Notes under the pieces: generated by a model
What the model was told of the DNA's origin: nothing
The model's database searches: none
Seen by the model: only the letters and a program-made list of their open reading frames with translations
Program-made: the position numbers and the translations under genes
Origin: Lagopus muta
Lineage: Eukaryota > Chordata > Aves > Galliformes > Phasianidae
Direction: 5' to 3'
Assembly (NCBI RefSeq): GCF_023343835.1
Contig: NC_064433.1
Location: forward strand, 64,068,032 to 64,132,031
DNA length: 64,000 bases
Shown: in pieces, positions 52,109 to 64,000 of the stretch
How the letters are laid out: each line of letters begins with the position of its first letter
Position numbering within the stretch: position 1 is the first letter of the stretch

Positions 52109-54970
52109 CCTAGTGAGATTGAAAGCATTTGGCATGTCTCTGTTGTCACTTTTGTGAATCATAATAGCTCATTTATGGCATCCTTCTGCCTGTGGAAGAA
52201 TTCTTTGGTAGTAGCTGTCAAGATAGATGTATGGCTAAATACAAGAAGGTGTCACAGCAGTTAGGCTGACTGTGCTGAGGAGACTGTGCTGCTGCACATG
52301 CTTTCCAGGTGATGGTGTTGTGGTAAATGGGGCAGATAAGGAAGAAAGTACAGGAGCTGAGGTGTGCAGCAATGCTGGAGTTTGCAGCTAGGGCTGTGGG
52401 GGCTCCCCTCACACAGGAGAATCCCAGAAGATACAAGTGTGTGGCGGATCCACTCCAGGAGGAAGCTTCAATGGGAGGAGTTGAGGGCAGTAGCATCTGT
52501 TAACGCACTTGACGGCACTGGAGCACCCAGTGTACCACACCCTGGTTCCAGAGCAACAACCACTAGTGAACATGAGGAATTCAGTTTCTAGTCTTTGCGG
52601 GAAAACCCCATTGTTTCAGTGGAACCCGAGTAGCACTGTGAAGGAGTTTGTGAGGCCTGTCCTCAGGCTGATCAGCAGAAAAGCTGGGTAACACTCTTGT
52701 TTAAATGCAAGACCTTTAGGAGAAGAATATTTTTAGGGTGAAAGGCAGCCCAGCGTTCGCCTACTACAGATCTGGTCCAGCATGTCTTTGCTGTGGATGT
52801 TATAACATTTTGATGAGTTAGGCCTTTGAAACATGAGGCGGAACTCATAATAGATGTGGCTTAGGTTAAATTGGAGGGATTTGGGTTGGTGAACAAAATT
52901 CTGCCAATATAGAAATGAAAAGGCTGGCCTTGAGCCCTTTCATGTAAATATGTGCAGCAGAGGGCACTAGTATGTTGGTTTGTATCTGGTCACACACTGT
53001 CTAAAATGGGATTCACCAATAATATAGTGAGGGCTAAAAGCTAATTAATAGTGACAGCATACTATTAGAATATATATTGTTCTTCAGGGAAACAGATATT
53101 ACTGGTAAGTGAATAATTGGTTGTCATCTCAGGTGTACAACATTCTTTTGAACTTTGGTCTGAATTTTTAAATTAAGCTCCACTAAGAAATTGAGATTTC
53201 AGTGAACAGGTATGAACACTTCAGTTAGCTTCCATACTGAAATGGCTGGTTAGCTCTCAGCAGAGCAGTTGTTGTGAGTACAATTTAATTACAACAGCTG
53301 AGGGAAAAATTCTACTGGGAATAATATGATTTTAGTATAGGCCTAGAGAGCAGATCTAAAGGGCAAAAGGCTATTCGATTCTTCCAGTATGTATGCAAAA
53401 TTTGATAGTTATCAGGGATAAAGGATACAACTCATGGATGTGAAGTCATACCTTACTTGAAACACTTGTAATGAGGCATCTTGACAGGAGTTTCCTAAGC
53501 AGTCAGGTTGTTTGGAAAGCATGTCAAGGTGTTGGCTGGCTAAGAGAATTGTAAATATGAGACAAAGCCATGAAGAATCTGATAATGGTTAGGAGTTTTC
53601 ATTCAGCAGTCCTTTGGTAGCTGGACTTACCACATATGATGGCTCTGTGTCTGTGAAATAGGTTTGCTAACCTGTTCTGCTGTAAATAAACCCAGGTTTC
53701 AACAATTCTTTAATAAAAAACACTCCTACAAAGAAACCAGAGAGCAAATAAGCTAATCAAAGACCAGTTCATTTAAGCGTCTGCAAGGTCAGCATTCAGA
53801 AAGAATTCAAGCAGCATTCTCATAAACAGATCTTTTTTTACCCAGAACTGCAGTATAGCTTGCTGATCTAGAATGGGAAATCTCTGTCCCTGGCTATTGG
53901 CCATTACTATGAAAAGGACAATAAACTATTTGGAGGGGGGAAAAACAGCAACAAAAACAAACAACAACAAAAACGTGCCAAGCTGGCATCTTTCTCAAGA
54001 ATTAAAGGTAGCTTAGTAAAACTGGGAAATGAAGAAGTGTAGAAATTGGTAAGTTAATATGTAAAGAAATTAGAAAGTGGACATCCCCATGTGTGGATTT
54101 TTCCCAGCTCTCATTGTTTTTCTGTTCTTATGTTTATTGAAACTTCCAGTACCTTAATTTATCCTCTTAAATCAGTTCAAGACATTTGAGACAATTTAAT
54201 GCCCGCAGAACTGTGTTTTTGGCAGAAGTTGGTGGTGGAATCCAGTAAATATTATTGAATTTACATAATGTTATAACATCTTAGAGTCCTTTCTTCTCCC
54301 ACTTGTGACTACTTTTTGTCATGTGCATGGATACTAGCCATTCTGTGAGGAGAAGTCATTGATTCAGTGAGCAATGATTAAGTCCTTAGTTTCAACATTC
54401 ACAACTCTACACATCAAAGTGATAGATTTGAATTCCCTGTATCATACATGTGTCTTCACATGTATGTTCTCTTTCTCCTCATAGTGGTCATCAAAATGAA
54501 CTCTCGTAATTTAGAGAGAAAGATGAATGATGAAAACTTCTTAGACGAGAAATCAGAAAAAGTATTTTTGTTCACGTTACAAGCAAGGCCAAACTGATCC
54601 TTAGCTTTGGTCAAATCCTTGGAATTCAGTAGATTGGGAACTGATATAATTTCAGAAAAAAAGCTCACTGTAAACATGGGTAAAAAAGAATATAGTTTTG
54701 CCATACATTATATCAAATTCAACGTGACAGCTTTGTCCTATGTCTGCATGGAAAGTGTCATCACAAATAGTAGTTCAGACACTTTACAGCTGAATAGCAA
54801 TGAGATACTAGTCTGTTTCTCAGGCAGGTGTGGGAGAAGAGACTTAGACATTTCCTGGTGTGAGGGAGTGGAAAGGAGGAATGTGTTTGTGTAAAAACAG
54901 ACGGAATGATGACAGGTCTGCATTACCCAGCTGAAAGGTCATTTGGGGCCACTCTTTCTGGGCATTCTTC

Positions 54971-54993
54971 GGGGGGGGGAAAAAAAAAAAAAA
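54971..54993. repeat. G9-A14 double homopolymer
   Basis: Nine G directly followed by fourteen A on the plus strand, forming an all-purine run. It is a likely site of sequencing length error. Confidence 0.93.
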
Positions 54994-55168
54994 CTGAAAA
55001 GATTTTAAAATCCACTTTGTTAATATGTTTTAAAAAAAGTTATTTTTTTAAAGAAAGCTGAGCTTTAGGAGTCCCGAATTAAAGGAATAGAGAATGGAGT
55101 ACTGGGGAGAAGTTATAGAAATGTTCAGTCCCGTTTTTAAGTTCATGTTGGCTTTGTCAGCACTTCTC

Positions 55169-55185
55169 TTTTTTTTTTTTTTTTT
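55169..55185. repeat. T17 homopolymer
   Basis: Seventeen consecutive T in AT-rich sequence, with no associated element seen. Confidence 0.9.
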
Positions 55186-56265
55186 GTAGCAGTTACTGGT
55201 AATTTCAGTCATTTATTTAATTAGTCTTTGATACGTGCATAGTTCGGAATAGAAAAACACTCATGATTGTTTAATTATGTTTGTAGTTAAACTGTGATCA
55301 GCCAATAATTTTTTTTTCCTATCTAGGCCCTGCTCACTTCTCTTTACTATGTTAGTTACAAAAGTTTCCCCGTCATACATATGAACAAAGCTCCAATAGA
55401 CACTGTAGTAAATGTTGCACTGTGTCAGTCAAGGTCCTGGTACAGAAACTTGTGAAGCAGAGGTGGTTTGAGAAAGGAAGCAGTGCAGTAATTCTGGCAT
55501 ACTCTTTGTTTCTGTGACTGACTAGAATGGCCACAAGTTATTTATCCTTTCCTGCACCAGTAACAAGCCAAGTTTACATGTATTTATGCTTTTACCTGTC
55601 CTCGGCTTAATTAAGCTTCACAAATTTCACTCAGCAGCTTTGATCGGGTTATTCAAACGCAAGGCATGACTGAAGAAAAATCCACTCTTAGTATTTACAA
55701 GAGCTGAGATGAATGCTGAGAGATCAAAAAAGGAGAAGTATAGAAGGAACACTACCCAATATCCTGGAAAATAATATTCTGCACGTGCACATTCTCTGTC
55801 CGCTTTATCATCCCTACTTTCCCCCAAGGAAAGAAAACTAAGATGTAATGTCAAAAAGTAGGATATTTGGCCAATTTTAGAGAAAGAAAGCAAAATGCTG
55901 AAAAGTAGGACAATTCTACGAAAGTAGGACATCTTATTGCACATTAAGTACCTTTGGCTTATGCATATTGTATCACACTTACTTTGCACACACAATTACT
56001 TCCAGTGACATCAAAGTGGAGCTTCCCACATGAGCTGAAGAAGGTTTATCCCACACAATAAAACTGTAGTACCATGTGAAAATCAAACAGGATCAGAATA
56101 CATACTCATCCTGAAAGGAATCTGCATAATAGCTCTTAATGGTTGAGCTAATGTGAAAAAGAAAAATTTGACTGACACTTAGTTTAGAGATGAAATTAGA
56201 GGAGAAAAACAAAGTAGTTCAGTGAAGCTGAAGCAGATTATACAGATCAACACTCTAGATCTGAG

Positions 56266-56303
56266 CAGCTAAATATATGATCAGAATATCATATATTTAG
56301 CTG
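56266..56303. repeat. Perfect 16-bp inverted repeat with 6-base loop
   Basis: CAGCTAAATATATGAT at 56266-56281 is exactly complementary to ATCATATATTTAGCTG at 56288-56303, with loop CAGAAT between them. The stem is AT-rich. No known small-RNA family is recognised. The hairpin lies about 150 bases upstream of the GC-rich block and hAT remnant, and I cannot tell whether it belongs to them. Confidence 0.9.
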
Positions 56304-56455
56304 TGCAAAACCTATGAATTCTATGTGCACTTAAGTTTAGCATAAAAGTGAGATCATTCCAGTGTGAAAGGGTGAAAAAGATAGAGGAAGATGGAAAAAA
56401 AGAGCAAAAGAATTTCACCCTTCTCATTACTTCTTCATCATTATTGCATTAACAC

Positions 56456-56635
56456 AAGCATGTCCAATGTGCAGCCCAGCCCAGCTCATACCGCAGCTGC
56501 CCCCTGCCCTGTTGCCATCATGGTGTCTCTGCCCCACTGATCGGCCCAGCCCCTCAGCACCAACTGAACATTGGTGTTCTATTAACCCTGGGCTGAGACC
56601 AGGGTACAGGGTGCAGTGCGGTGACAGCTCGAGTG
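56456..56635 (+). other. GC-rich block, possible 5' terminal region of a hAT element
   Basis: This block is sharply richer in G and C than its surroundings. It begins 'cacaagcatgtccaatgtgc' followed by AGCCCAGCCC. The start resembles hAT (Charlie/Tip100-like) terminal sequences of the CAGGGGTGTCCAACGTGCGGCC type, known from memory of the family. A degraded hAT transposase end follows directly. If so, this would be an internally deleted hAT copy. I could not find a matching 3' terminal inverted repeat downstream. The plus-strand frame 56467-56673 over it is not supported as a gene. Confidence 0.35.
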
Positions 56636-56641
56636 ATTTCA

Positions 56642-57128
56642 AAGAAGTTTATGGATTTTTGTATGTTGACTAAACACAATCCTGTGAACAGCAAAAAATA
56701 TGCAGCTGCACTTTCCATTTTGATACAGGAACTTGAGAATAAATTTTAAGATTGCCAAAAAAAAATCGTACCATTTTTGGTTCATTTGCAACTCCATTTT
56801 CTATTAGCATAAATACATTACTTGCAAATTCTCAAATGGACTGTTTGGAGTTGCAATCAAAAATCTGATCATGTCTTTTTTAGACCAGACTTTTATAAGC
56901 CCTGTCTTACCAGAGAGAAATAGCCCTCACTTCACAGCCATGCCTTATTCATGTCACTGCTTTTTGACAATACGTTCATCTATGAACGACTGTTTTGAAG
57001 GGTGAAGAGTAAAAGTTCATTAGAAATCTCTGACAAGCATCCTGAGAGCTCCCTAAGAATTACAATCATTGCCATTGATTGAGGGTGATGTGTTAGTTTC
57101 ACAAAAACATGGTCACGTATCCCACTAG
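56642..57128 (+). pseudogene. Decayed hAT-superfamily transposase C-terminus (GTF2IRD2/ZBED-like)
   Basis: The conceptual translation, moving between three frames, follows the C-terminal part of a hAT transposase of the type also domesticated in GTF2IRD2 and ZBED/FAM200 proteins. In frame from 56642 it reads KKFMDFCMLTK...KKYAAALSILIQELENKF and then stops at 56747-56749. A shift at the A run near 56757-56765 opens 'IFGSFATPFSISINTLLANS' and QMDCLELQS. Another shift gives DFYKPCLTREK, a stop at 56921, then HALFMSLLFDNTFIYERLF and a stop at 56996. This last part is the counterpart of the conserved FGSTYICEQ(L/T)FS dimerisation (hATC) motif. A final shift gives LVSQKHGHVSH and TAG at 57126-57128, apparently the native end. 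It is non-functional: three internal stops and at least three frameshifts. The upstream transposase (zinc finger and catalytic core) is absent. Confidence 0.8.
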
Positions 57129-60100
57129 TTTTATGGTTCTTTTTCTGCAGGCAACATGCATTTGGGTTGGATGCCAGACTTCTGATAGATATTTCTAACT
57201 CCAAGACCTGACTCATTACATTGCCTTGCCTTGGTTGTGACTGTTAATGTGGACCTGCCTTTGTTGTCACCCTTGCTTGTGGGACTTCATGTGCTGAGAG
57301 GGGTACTGATAGCCCTTGGCTCCCTTTTCATCATTACCTGAGATAGCCCCACTCATGCAGCTTTGTGGTGCGTAGGATTTTACACAAGGATCACCTCATC
57401 TACGCTGTCAAAAAATATCCAAGAAATACCTAAAAAAAATACCCACAACAGGTTGCACAGCGAAGTGCTCGGTTTTGTTTGAGTACAGCCAAAATAATTT
57501 TTTCAAATGGCAGGAAGAAAGAACCAGTTCTCCTCTACAAGATTATCTATAGATACAGTTTTAAAGAGGAAATCTGCCTTATTTTGTGTCCAAAACAAAT
57601 AAAAGCATTCAAGGCACAAGAACTATGCTCTTTCTTAATTTGAAGTTTAGAAATTTAACAAAATATCCAAACGAGTTAAGAAAAGTGGTGGCTGGGAACA
57701 AAGGTCAGAGGAAGGAAGTGGAAGAGAGTATCTTCTAAAATGCCATTTACACTGATGAAGCCAGAAATCAGGTACCCCTTAAAGCATTTAATAGATGGGA
57801 AGAAAAATGCGAGTGCTCAAATGAAACTATGTCTGATCCGCAAAGGATCTAGTTTTACTTCAAGTTAAAAAGACAATGCCTCAAACTTCAGACTAGCAAG
57901 GCTCTAAGCTAATGAAAGGGTTTGCCTCAGGGAAAGGTGATATCAGTTGAATGACAAAAACTGAAATCTTTAATATCACCTTATCCTGTCAAGGAATGAA
58001 GGTTGATCTCTGTTGACAAGGAGACATGAATAATATTGCTTGCTAGCTGAAAATGCCAATGTACAAATGCTTCCTAAGACACTGAAATGTGAAATGACGC
58101 CTTTTTACAATCTCTGTTATGGTAAGTGAAACTAACAGGAAAATGGGGACAGACCATGACAATTGATGCTGATTACTAAGAGATGCCATATCAAATTCAG
58201 GATTTCCAGGTACTGCATTCAAGCTATCTTCATCTGTTCCCCTTCCCATCTCCTCAGTCCAAAAATAAATGAATAAAAATTGAGTAATGATTTAACTTAA
58301 GCCCACTTATATTATCTTCCAGGTATGTTATCTATTAGTAACTGAGACATGTATGAAGCTCAGTATAACTGTTACTGTAGGGATCTGTTGAATACATGGG
58401 TAACACTTTTCTGGCATGAAATGTAGTACTTTCAAGGAGTAGTGAATGCAAACCCAAATATTTTCCAAGTCTAATTGTTCATTATAGCTCTTCATTGACT
58501 CAATTTTTAATGACCATTTTAAAATAAGCTTAACAGTAGAAGATTGATCTTAATAAATGCCGTCATTAATATAATGCTGCTGAACACTCAAAACATCTAT
58601 TTTGCATACTTTTTACTATGTATCACTGCAATAATGCAGCTGTTTTAGTAGCCTGTTAAAGCAGCAATAAATGAAGGGAGATAGACTGCCTACATGCTGA
58701 ACTGCTGCATTAAAGAGGGAAGTTGTTGAGGACCCAAAGAGAACTGCAGTTTGTATTAAAGCCAGTTAATGGGCAAAGTACATTTACAAGCTCAACTGGA
58801 GGTATGACCAAAAACTCCTAATGTAACAAAAAGTGATGGATAGATGGATTTGCTGCCATTAGCCTGCATGTAGGTCACATCAGAGCTTTATGGACCACCC
58901 CACTGCAGCAGAGGCTAACTGCCTTCTGCTAACTCAGCCTGTTGAAAGCAGAGAAGTAAGAAAAACAGTTGGTTGCATTTTGCCAAGTGTATAATGCTCA
59001 GTTTCTCCCTGTAATATGAAGAATCTCTGCGTTTTTACTAATCTCAAGCCAGAGAGACTATTTTCTTTGTGCTTTTTCTTCCTAAGGTTTGTAGTAGAAT
59101 ATGTGAACTCTCAACTGACTTGGATGAAACTTGAGAAGTAAAATTTCTTTTCTTTTGGCTTGTTATTTTATTTTGGCTTTTTTGTTTGTCTGAGATCTTC
59201 ATCTTGCAATGTTAATATTGCACTGCTGTTCAATACAACTAGAACAGTAAAGGCAGCTGTAGAGATGCTACTTGGAAAACAGGCACAGTGCTTTGTAACA
59301 TGGGACTGAGTAGCCCCCTAGAACTTCCAGCTAAGTAGATCAAATTTTACTCTTAGAAAAGGATTGGGAGAGCTTAGGAAAGGTGGTATTTTTTTATGTA
59401 AACTATTATCTAGTTTTTCTCTTTTTAAATGTTATCACAGGCTTCTGAGTGTAAGTGGGAGTGTTGGAGACTCTACGGCAAAGAGGAAAACATCTGTAAA
59501 CTGTAGGATTAATCTTCAAATGTTTGAGGAAATAGGATCAACCCTTTATTTTCCTTCTTACCAGCTCTGTCTGGGAAGGCTAATGGAATCTAATGGGGAG
59601 GCCTCAAGGGATTATCCAACACAATGAGAAAGATTTACAGGTCCAAATACTGTAATGTCCTCCAAAAATCAAAGCATAAATGTAATGTTTATCCAAATCT
59701 TATGGTTTCTGAGACACAGGAACTGCTTCACTTAAAGATAAGGCTTCCAACAGCTCAGATAACGTGCTTTTGTAATTTTCGAAGGGCCACAGAAACTGAA
59801 AGTTCTTTTAGTACTTTTCTCAGAATAAAATTACAGTAGAGGAAATAGCTGGGGTTTCTTATAGGCACATGACTGTTACTTGTAAGTCCTGTAAAAGGGT
59901 TTTAATTCTGAAACTTCTCATTTAAAATAGAACTAAAATTAAAAAAAAAAAACAAAAGCAATCACATTGAATATGCCAATACAAATTCTTCTGCAAATGA
60001 AAGATGATTCACTGTTGTTTTTTTTTTATTTAAACAAATTCATTCTAATCCTTATCCTGTTACATTTAAGTTGATCTACTCACAGTATCTTTTGCAAATA

Positions 60101-60765
60101 ATTTTTCTTCTTTTCCAACATGAATGTATTCATTATGACTTCGTTAATTACTCATTAATTCAATTATCCAGCTACAAGTATTTAGCAAGAAATAATAAGA
60201 CTTCATTTCTTAATCTGTGCAACTACATCAGTGCTCTGTGAGTACACAAATACATTGAAATGGTCTTTGATTTGTAAATAAATGTTTACCTTAAGTAAGG
60301 CATGCTCTTTCTTACCAGTGAAAATCTCTCAGTCCCCAAATTATGCACAATATAAAATTAATATAAGTACAACATCTGAACAGCTGAACCTGATGTAGCA
60401 TGTTACTAATGATACACACCTCCAAGTGACTTCATAGATATGAGCAGTAGATTTACTGGAGTGAGCAGAAATACACACTTACAGTGGTTAGTGGAGTGAA
60501 GAAATTAAAGAACCACGGATTAGAGCTCTTGTGAAATTTTGGGCTGCAGTTACCAAAACGTTCACAGAAGTGGGTACATTTCTGCTAGCTGAAGAGAAGT
60601 TCAGGTAATCTAAATAAAGAAATTTTTAGGCTGACATTTCAGACTTTGAATTAAAAAAAATCCTCCCCCTGAGGACCTTTTTTAGTTTTAAAGTCTACAG
60701 AATTTATTTTAATCTCTCCTCATTTGTTTTCACTTCTTACCTTTGTATGATAAAGATTTAGGGGT
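57129..60765. other. Unassigned AT-rich non-coding DNA
   Basis: No gene is recognised. The first few hundred bases might include decayed hAT 3' sequence, but I could not see a terminal inverted repeat matching the block at 56456. Confidence 0.5.
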
Positions 60766-60834
60766 AATATATATATTATATACATATATATATATGTTTT
60801 ATATATTATTATACATATATATATGTATGCATAA
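60766..60834. repeat. AT-rich palindromic repeat block
   Basis: A 69-base block of (AT)n units with several self-complementary parts, such as ACATATATATATGT near the 3' side. It could extrude as a cruciform and is likely length-variable. Confidence 0.92.
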
Positions 60835-63800
60835 TTCAAACTGGTGAATAAACAACTTTTAGCTGTGATTTCAGCAATTCCATTATCTTAACAGAGTCTT
60901 AACAGACTTTTTTTTTTTTATTAGATAATTTAGCCATACTTTCTCTAAACATTAACCCTAATGACTGTGTTTGAAACCATCATCTGCACCCTGACTGAGA
61001 AGTCACTCAAGCCCTAAAGGGATGCAATCATTTATCAGTAACCTCAGGAAATCCTTTTCAGCAAGTGTTTCCCACAACTATTATCTTTGTCCAGAGATTG
61101 TGCAATGTACTTATCAAATTTACTGCAACTTTGCTTTCCCTATTACGATGCACAGTCCCTCTGTAAGCTGTCAGCTTTTTCATAGTTTTAGGTATGTCCG
61201 TCTACCTTGCAGTTTCCCTCTTCTCTGATTTGGGTCTTACAGGGACTCCTTTCTGCAGATCATAGGAAAGGTCTAAAAAATGCATATGTCTAAAAAAAAA
61301 AAAGCCAACTGCCAAATATGCAGCTTGTAAGCAAGTGACAAAACATACAGAATTTTCCCAGCATAAGGGAGAGGTACCCAGTGCAGCAAACAAGATCATT
61401 ATACAGAAAAAGGTGGGATCTGTTGATAGAAAGTATGCTGTAAGTGCCATCAAACATTCCTTGTTCCTTTTTCCTCCCGGTGTTCTCTTTGCATATGAAC
61501 TGCCTATTCAGGATTTTACATTCAAAAAAAATATGTTTGCACTTGTATCCAGGAAGACAAGCAAATAAGCAGAGAAAATTTTGCCTTAATAAGTGAATGT
61601 TCCTATTCAAAATTCCGTGGCTTAGATGAATGGATAAGTGACAGCAGTGATGAGTAAATAGTGCCTCAAACTGCCAAAATGCAGCATTAGAAAGTATAAA
61701 CAAAGCCGTACTGAAAACAGATGGATTCATTTTAGGGTTTATCCCTTTTCAGTCAAGAGATGCTAATGAGGCAACTTCCCTCTGTACCCTGACCCTGACA
61801 CGCTGTGCGCTAACACCAGTGAGGAGCTGGACTGGTGTTGGCTCTGAGTGCCAGCACACAGCTGCCTTTCCACAGGAGTAACTAGCTACTACAAGAACGA
61901 CAGAAAACACAGTTTTTTTCCTGCTGAAAAATGATAGGAGTGAATTGCAACAGGCAACAGAGATATGTAGTTCCAGTAATTAGGTATTTGTGAGTATTCA
62001 TACTGGATTCATTGCCAAAAGCTAAAACATGGGGATTTGTTTGCTGGGAGTAAAAGGAGGAGGGTTTCTGACATGCAGAGAAAGCTGGTGGGATCTCACA
62101 GGCATTGAAACTCTCTATCAAGTCATTGCCTGTTTACGTTGCTGATAGCCAAAACTCCATGAATATGTAGGGCAGGTGCTGCCTCTACAGCAATTGGCAG
62201 AGAGATGATATTATGACATTTTCTTAAGGAAATGATCCTTTCAGCTGCTTGTCTTAGAATCCAAGTAGTAAAGTTTGTTTGAAAAATGCAGGTTGTAGAA
62301 GTCTTGGTCTCCAACTCATTAAACCAAATCTTAAATATAATAAAGCCATGCTTGAAGTAGAACTCCAGATTTGACAGTGATGTGAATTTGGAAAGCTCTA
62401 GTCCAAATACTCTAAGTATAATTAATTACCTGTGTGGACAAGAAGACACTTTTCAACCATATTTTTCTTCCATACACTGCAAAAATCTCTTGTTGCCTTT
62501 GATCCTGCTCTGGGAGACTTGTGTGTGAGCTGGGTATAATTACAGCCTTCACAGCCAGCACTGGTGGGATCTGTGCCGGGACACACCTGCAAGTTGGAAT
62601 GTGTCTCACCTGTTAAAATAAGTGTTTTAGAGCTATGTGAAAGGTAAAATAAATATATAACTGTAGAAAGTAGTGTCATTTTAAAGAGATACCAAGAGAA
62701 CTTCTGTGAAGTACAGGCAGCAGGTAAATCAAAATGTAAACCAGAAGTATTTGCACAAGCAAAGCATGATGCTCCCTTCTCTCTCTTCCACTTTTCGTAT
62801 GCAACAGCTCACCTTCAATACAGTTATCTTACAAGGGTAATGGTAATGCAAAACATATGTATATGCATACATATACTTGCAGTACATTTTCTGATGCTTT
62901 TCATGTTATTGCTAAATGCAGAATTGACCCCAGTTTGTTGAATGCAATGGAACAAGCATCATAAAAACTTTTTCTATGACTAGACACATTTGCTGAAAGG
63001 AATTGAATTACATAATAATGTTGCTGCCTTATGCTGTCATTTCTTAGGTTGTCGTAATCTAGTTTATTGGACCAAGTTCCTGGATGTCTTCTCCTACTAT
63101 TCTAGATCATTCCTTATCCAAATATGATCATGTTACTAATGTAATTTTCCTTGTCCTACTGAAGGGGAAAAGATGTTTATGTTTGTTCATTTCATGGAGA
63201 TTTTGAAACCAAAATCATATCACAATCCTATTTCCTATCTTTCCCTAACCTTAATTCACTTTTATGTAATCATTTGGAGAATGCCATCATGCTTGCACTT
63301 TCTTACCAAGGAGACTCTGTGTTTAGATATATTTTGTTTGTTGACCAAAGTAGGGGCTTCATAAAACTGCAGTAGAGCTATGTACCATATTCATCATCAC
63401 ATCTAGGAAGCTTACCTGATTGTTGTTGTAATTTTGTAGAAGTACATGGCACAGTGGGTTTCCATCAGCGAGAATACGCTAATAGTGATATAAAGCAAGC
63501 AATTACTAAGTTTCTTGGGGATAGTCCAACCACAGGGAATATTCCTAATTCGAAGAAGCTTTAACTGCCAGTATATTTTTTCTTCTTAAACCTTTCTAAC
63601 TTTGGATATCAAGTGCAATAATAAATTCTATTCCCTGTCGTTCTCATTCAGGGAACATGCCTAATCTTGGAATTACTGGTATTTGTACATCATTTCAGTG
63701 GTAAATTACAGTTGGGATATGCTAACCCCGAAGTGTGAGTAAAAAATCTTTCTGAATTATTGGAAGCTGCTCTGCACTTCACAATTGATTTAGAGCAATT

Positions 63801-64000
63801 AGCTTAGTTCTCTTGCTCTTTTGATAGCTTGTGTAAAATTAGTGTTGATTTCTCAGCACTAGATTGATAGACAGCTCTTCTGTTGAGAAAACATTTTGGT
63901 GAAAATTACATTTCAACTAACCCTTATTTTATGTTAATCACCTTCCCTTTTTGACAACTTCCTCACCTTCTTCTCCCCACCCCTCTCACTCCCTGCAGTA
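60835..64000. other. Unassigned AT-rich non-coding DNA
   Basis: No gene, RNA gene or transposon recognised. A minus-strand frame of 146 codons (61290-61730) is Phe/Cys/Leu/His-rich and shows no motif. A possible imperfect hairpin lies at 61802-61862. Confidence 0.5.

Larger units (their letters stand above)
51331..56265. other. Unassigned non-coding DNA
   Basis: No supported gene. A plus-strand frame at 51651-51995 (114 codons) lies 40 bases before a long A-rich tract but lacks a polyadenylation signal and known motifs. A CAA-rich patch lies at 53941-53974. Confidence 0.5.

Noticed and set aside
61290..61730. 146-codon minus-strand frame
   Set aside because: Phe/Cys/Leu/His-rich composition from AT-rich DNA, ends in the complement of an A run, and has no motif.
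1..64000. CRISPR arrays, operons, prophage or retroviral LTR structures
   Set aside because: No spaced identical direct repeats, no compact gene clusters and no paired LTRs were seen. The window is vertebrate non-coding DNA.

Overview
This is a vertebrate nuclear DNA window, almost certainly from a bird. The evidence is at least eight separate CR1 non-LTR retrotransposon fragments, several of which carry the typical avian CR1 3' end (a 'ggtcttttccaacctta...gattctatg' type tail with the short ATTCTATG/ATTCTGTG repeat). I saw no SINE array and no recognisable LTR retrovirus. The CR1 subfamilies and low repeat density fit a galliform such as chicken, but the species is inferred, not shown. The DNA is AT-rich, with homopolymer runs and microsatellites typical of a macrochromosomal intergenic region or a long intron.

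I could not identify a confident host protein-coding gene, exon chain, CpG island, rRNA, tRNA or known microRNA. Most open frames in the window are chance ORFs or antisense readings of repeats. The one non-repeat frame that reads like protein is a 100-codon minus-strand frame at 5545-5847. Its residue mix is balanced, but I do not recognise its family.

Layout: 1-2680 unassigned. 2681-3022 is a CR1 3' end that still carries an open ORF2 C-terminus. 3023-15039 is mostly unassigned, with the candidate ORF, a weak Pol III-like box A/B pair near 4.5 kb and a G17 run at 13.28 kb. 15040-15420 is a 381-base, almost pure polypyrimidine hexamer tract. 17.8-19.2 kb is a cluster of old CR1 pieces in both orientations, including a decayed reverse-transcriptase segment. 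20369-20470 is another CR1 end. 20.5-35.4 kb holds only simple repeats. 35407-36432 is a 1-kb CR1 ORF2 piece whose catalytic FADD motif is broken and whose 3' end is missing. CR1 3' pieces follow at 43.2, 49.7 and 51.0 kb.

At 56642-57128 there is a decayed hAT-superfamily transposase C-terminus, in three frames but ending at an apparent natural stop. A GC-rich block that may be its 5' terminal region lies just upstream, and a perfect 16-bp hairpin lies just upstream of that. The rest, to 64000, is unassigned AT-rich DNA with one AT palindromic block and one imperfect hairpin.

There is no operon-like or multi-gene system here. The window is best read as a graveyard of CR1 and hAT elements plus simple repeats. 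The items most worth a second look are the candidate ORF at 5.5 kb, the long polypyrimidine tract, the hAT remnant, and the CR1 copies that keep open reading frames or lack their 3' end.
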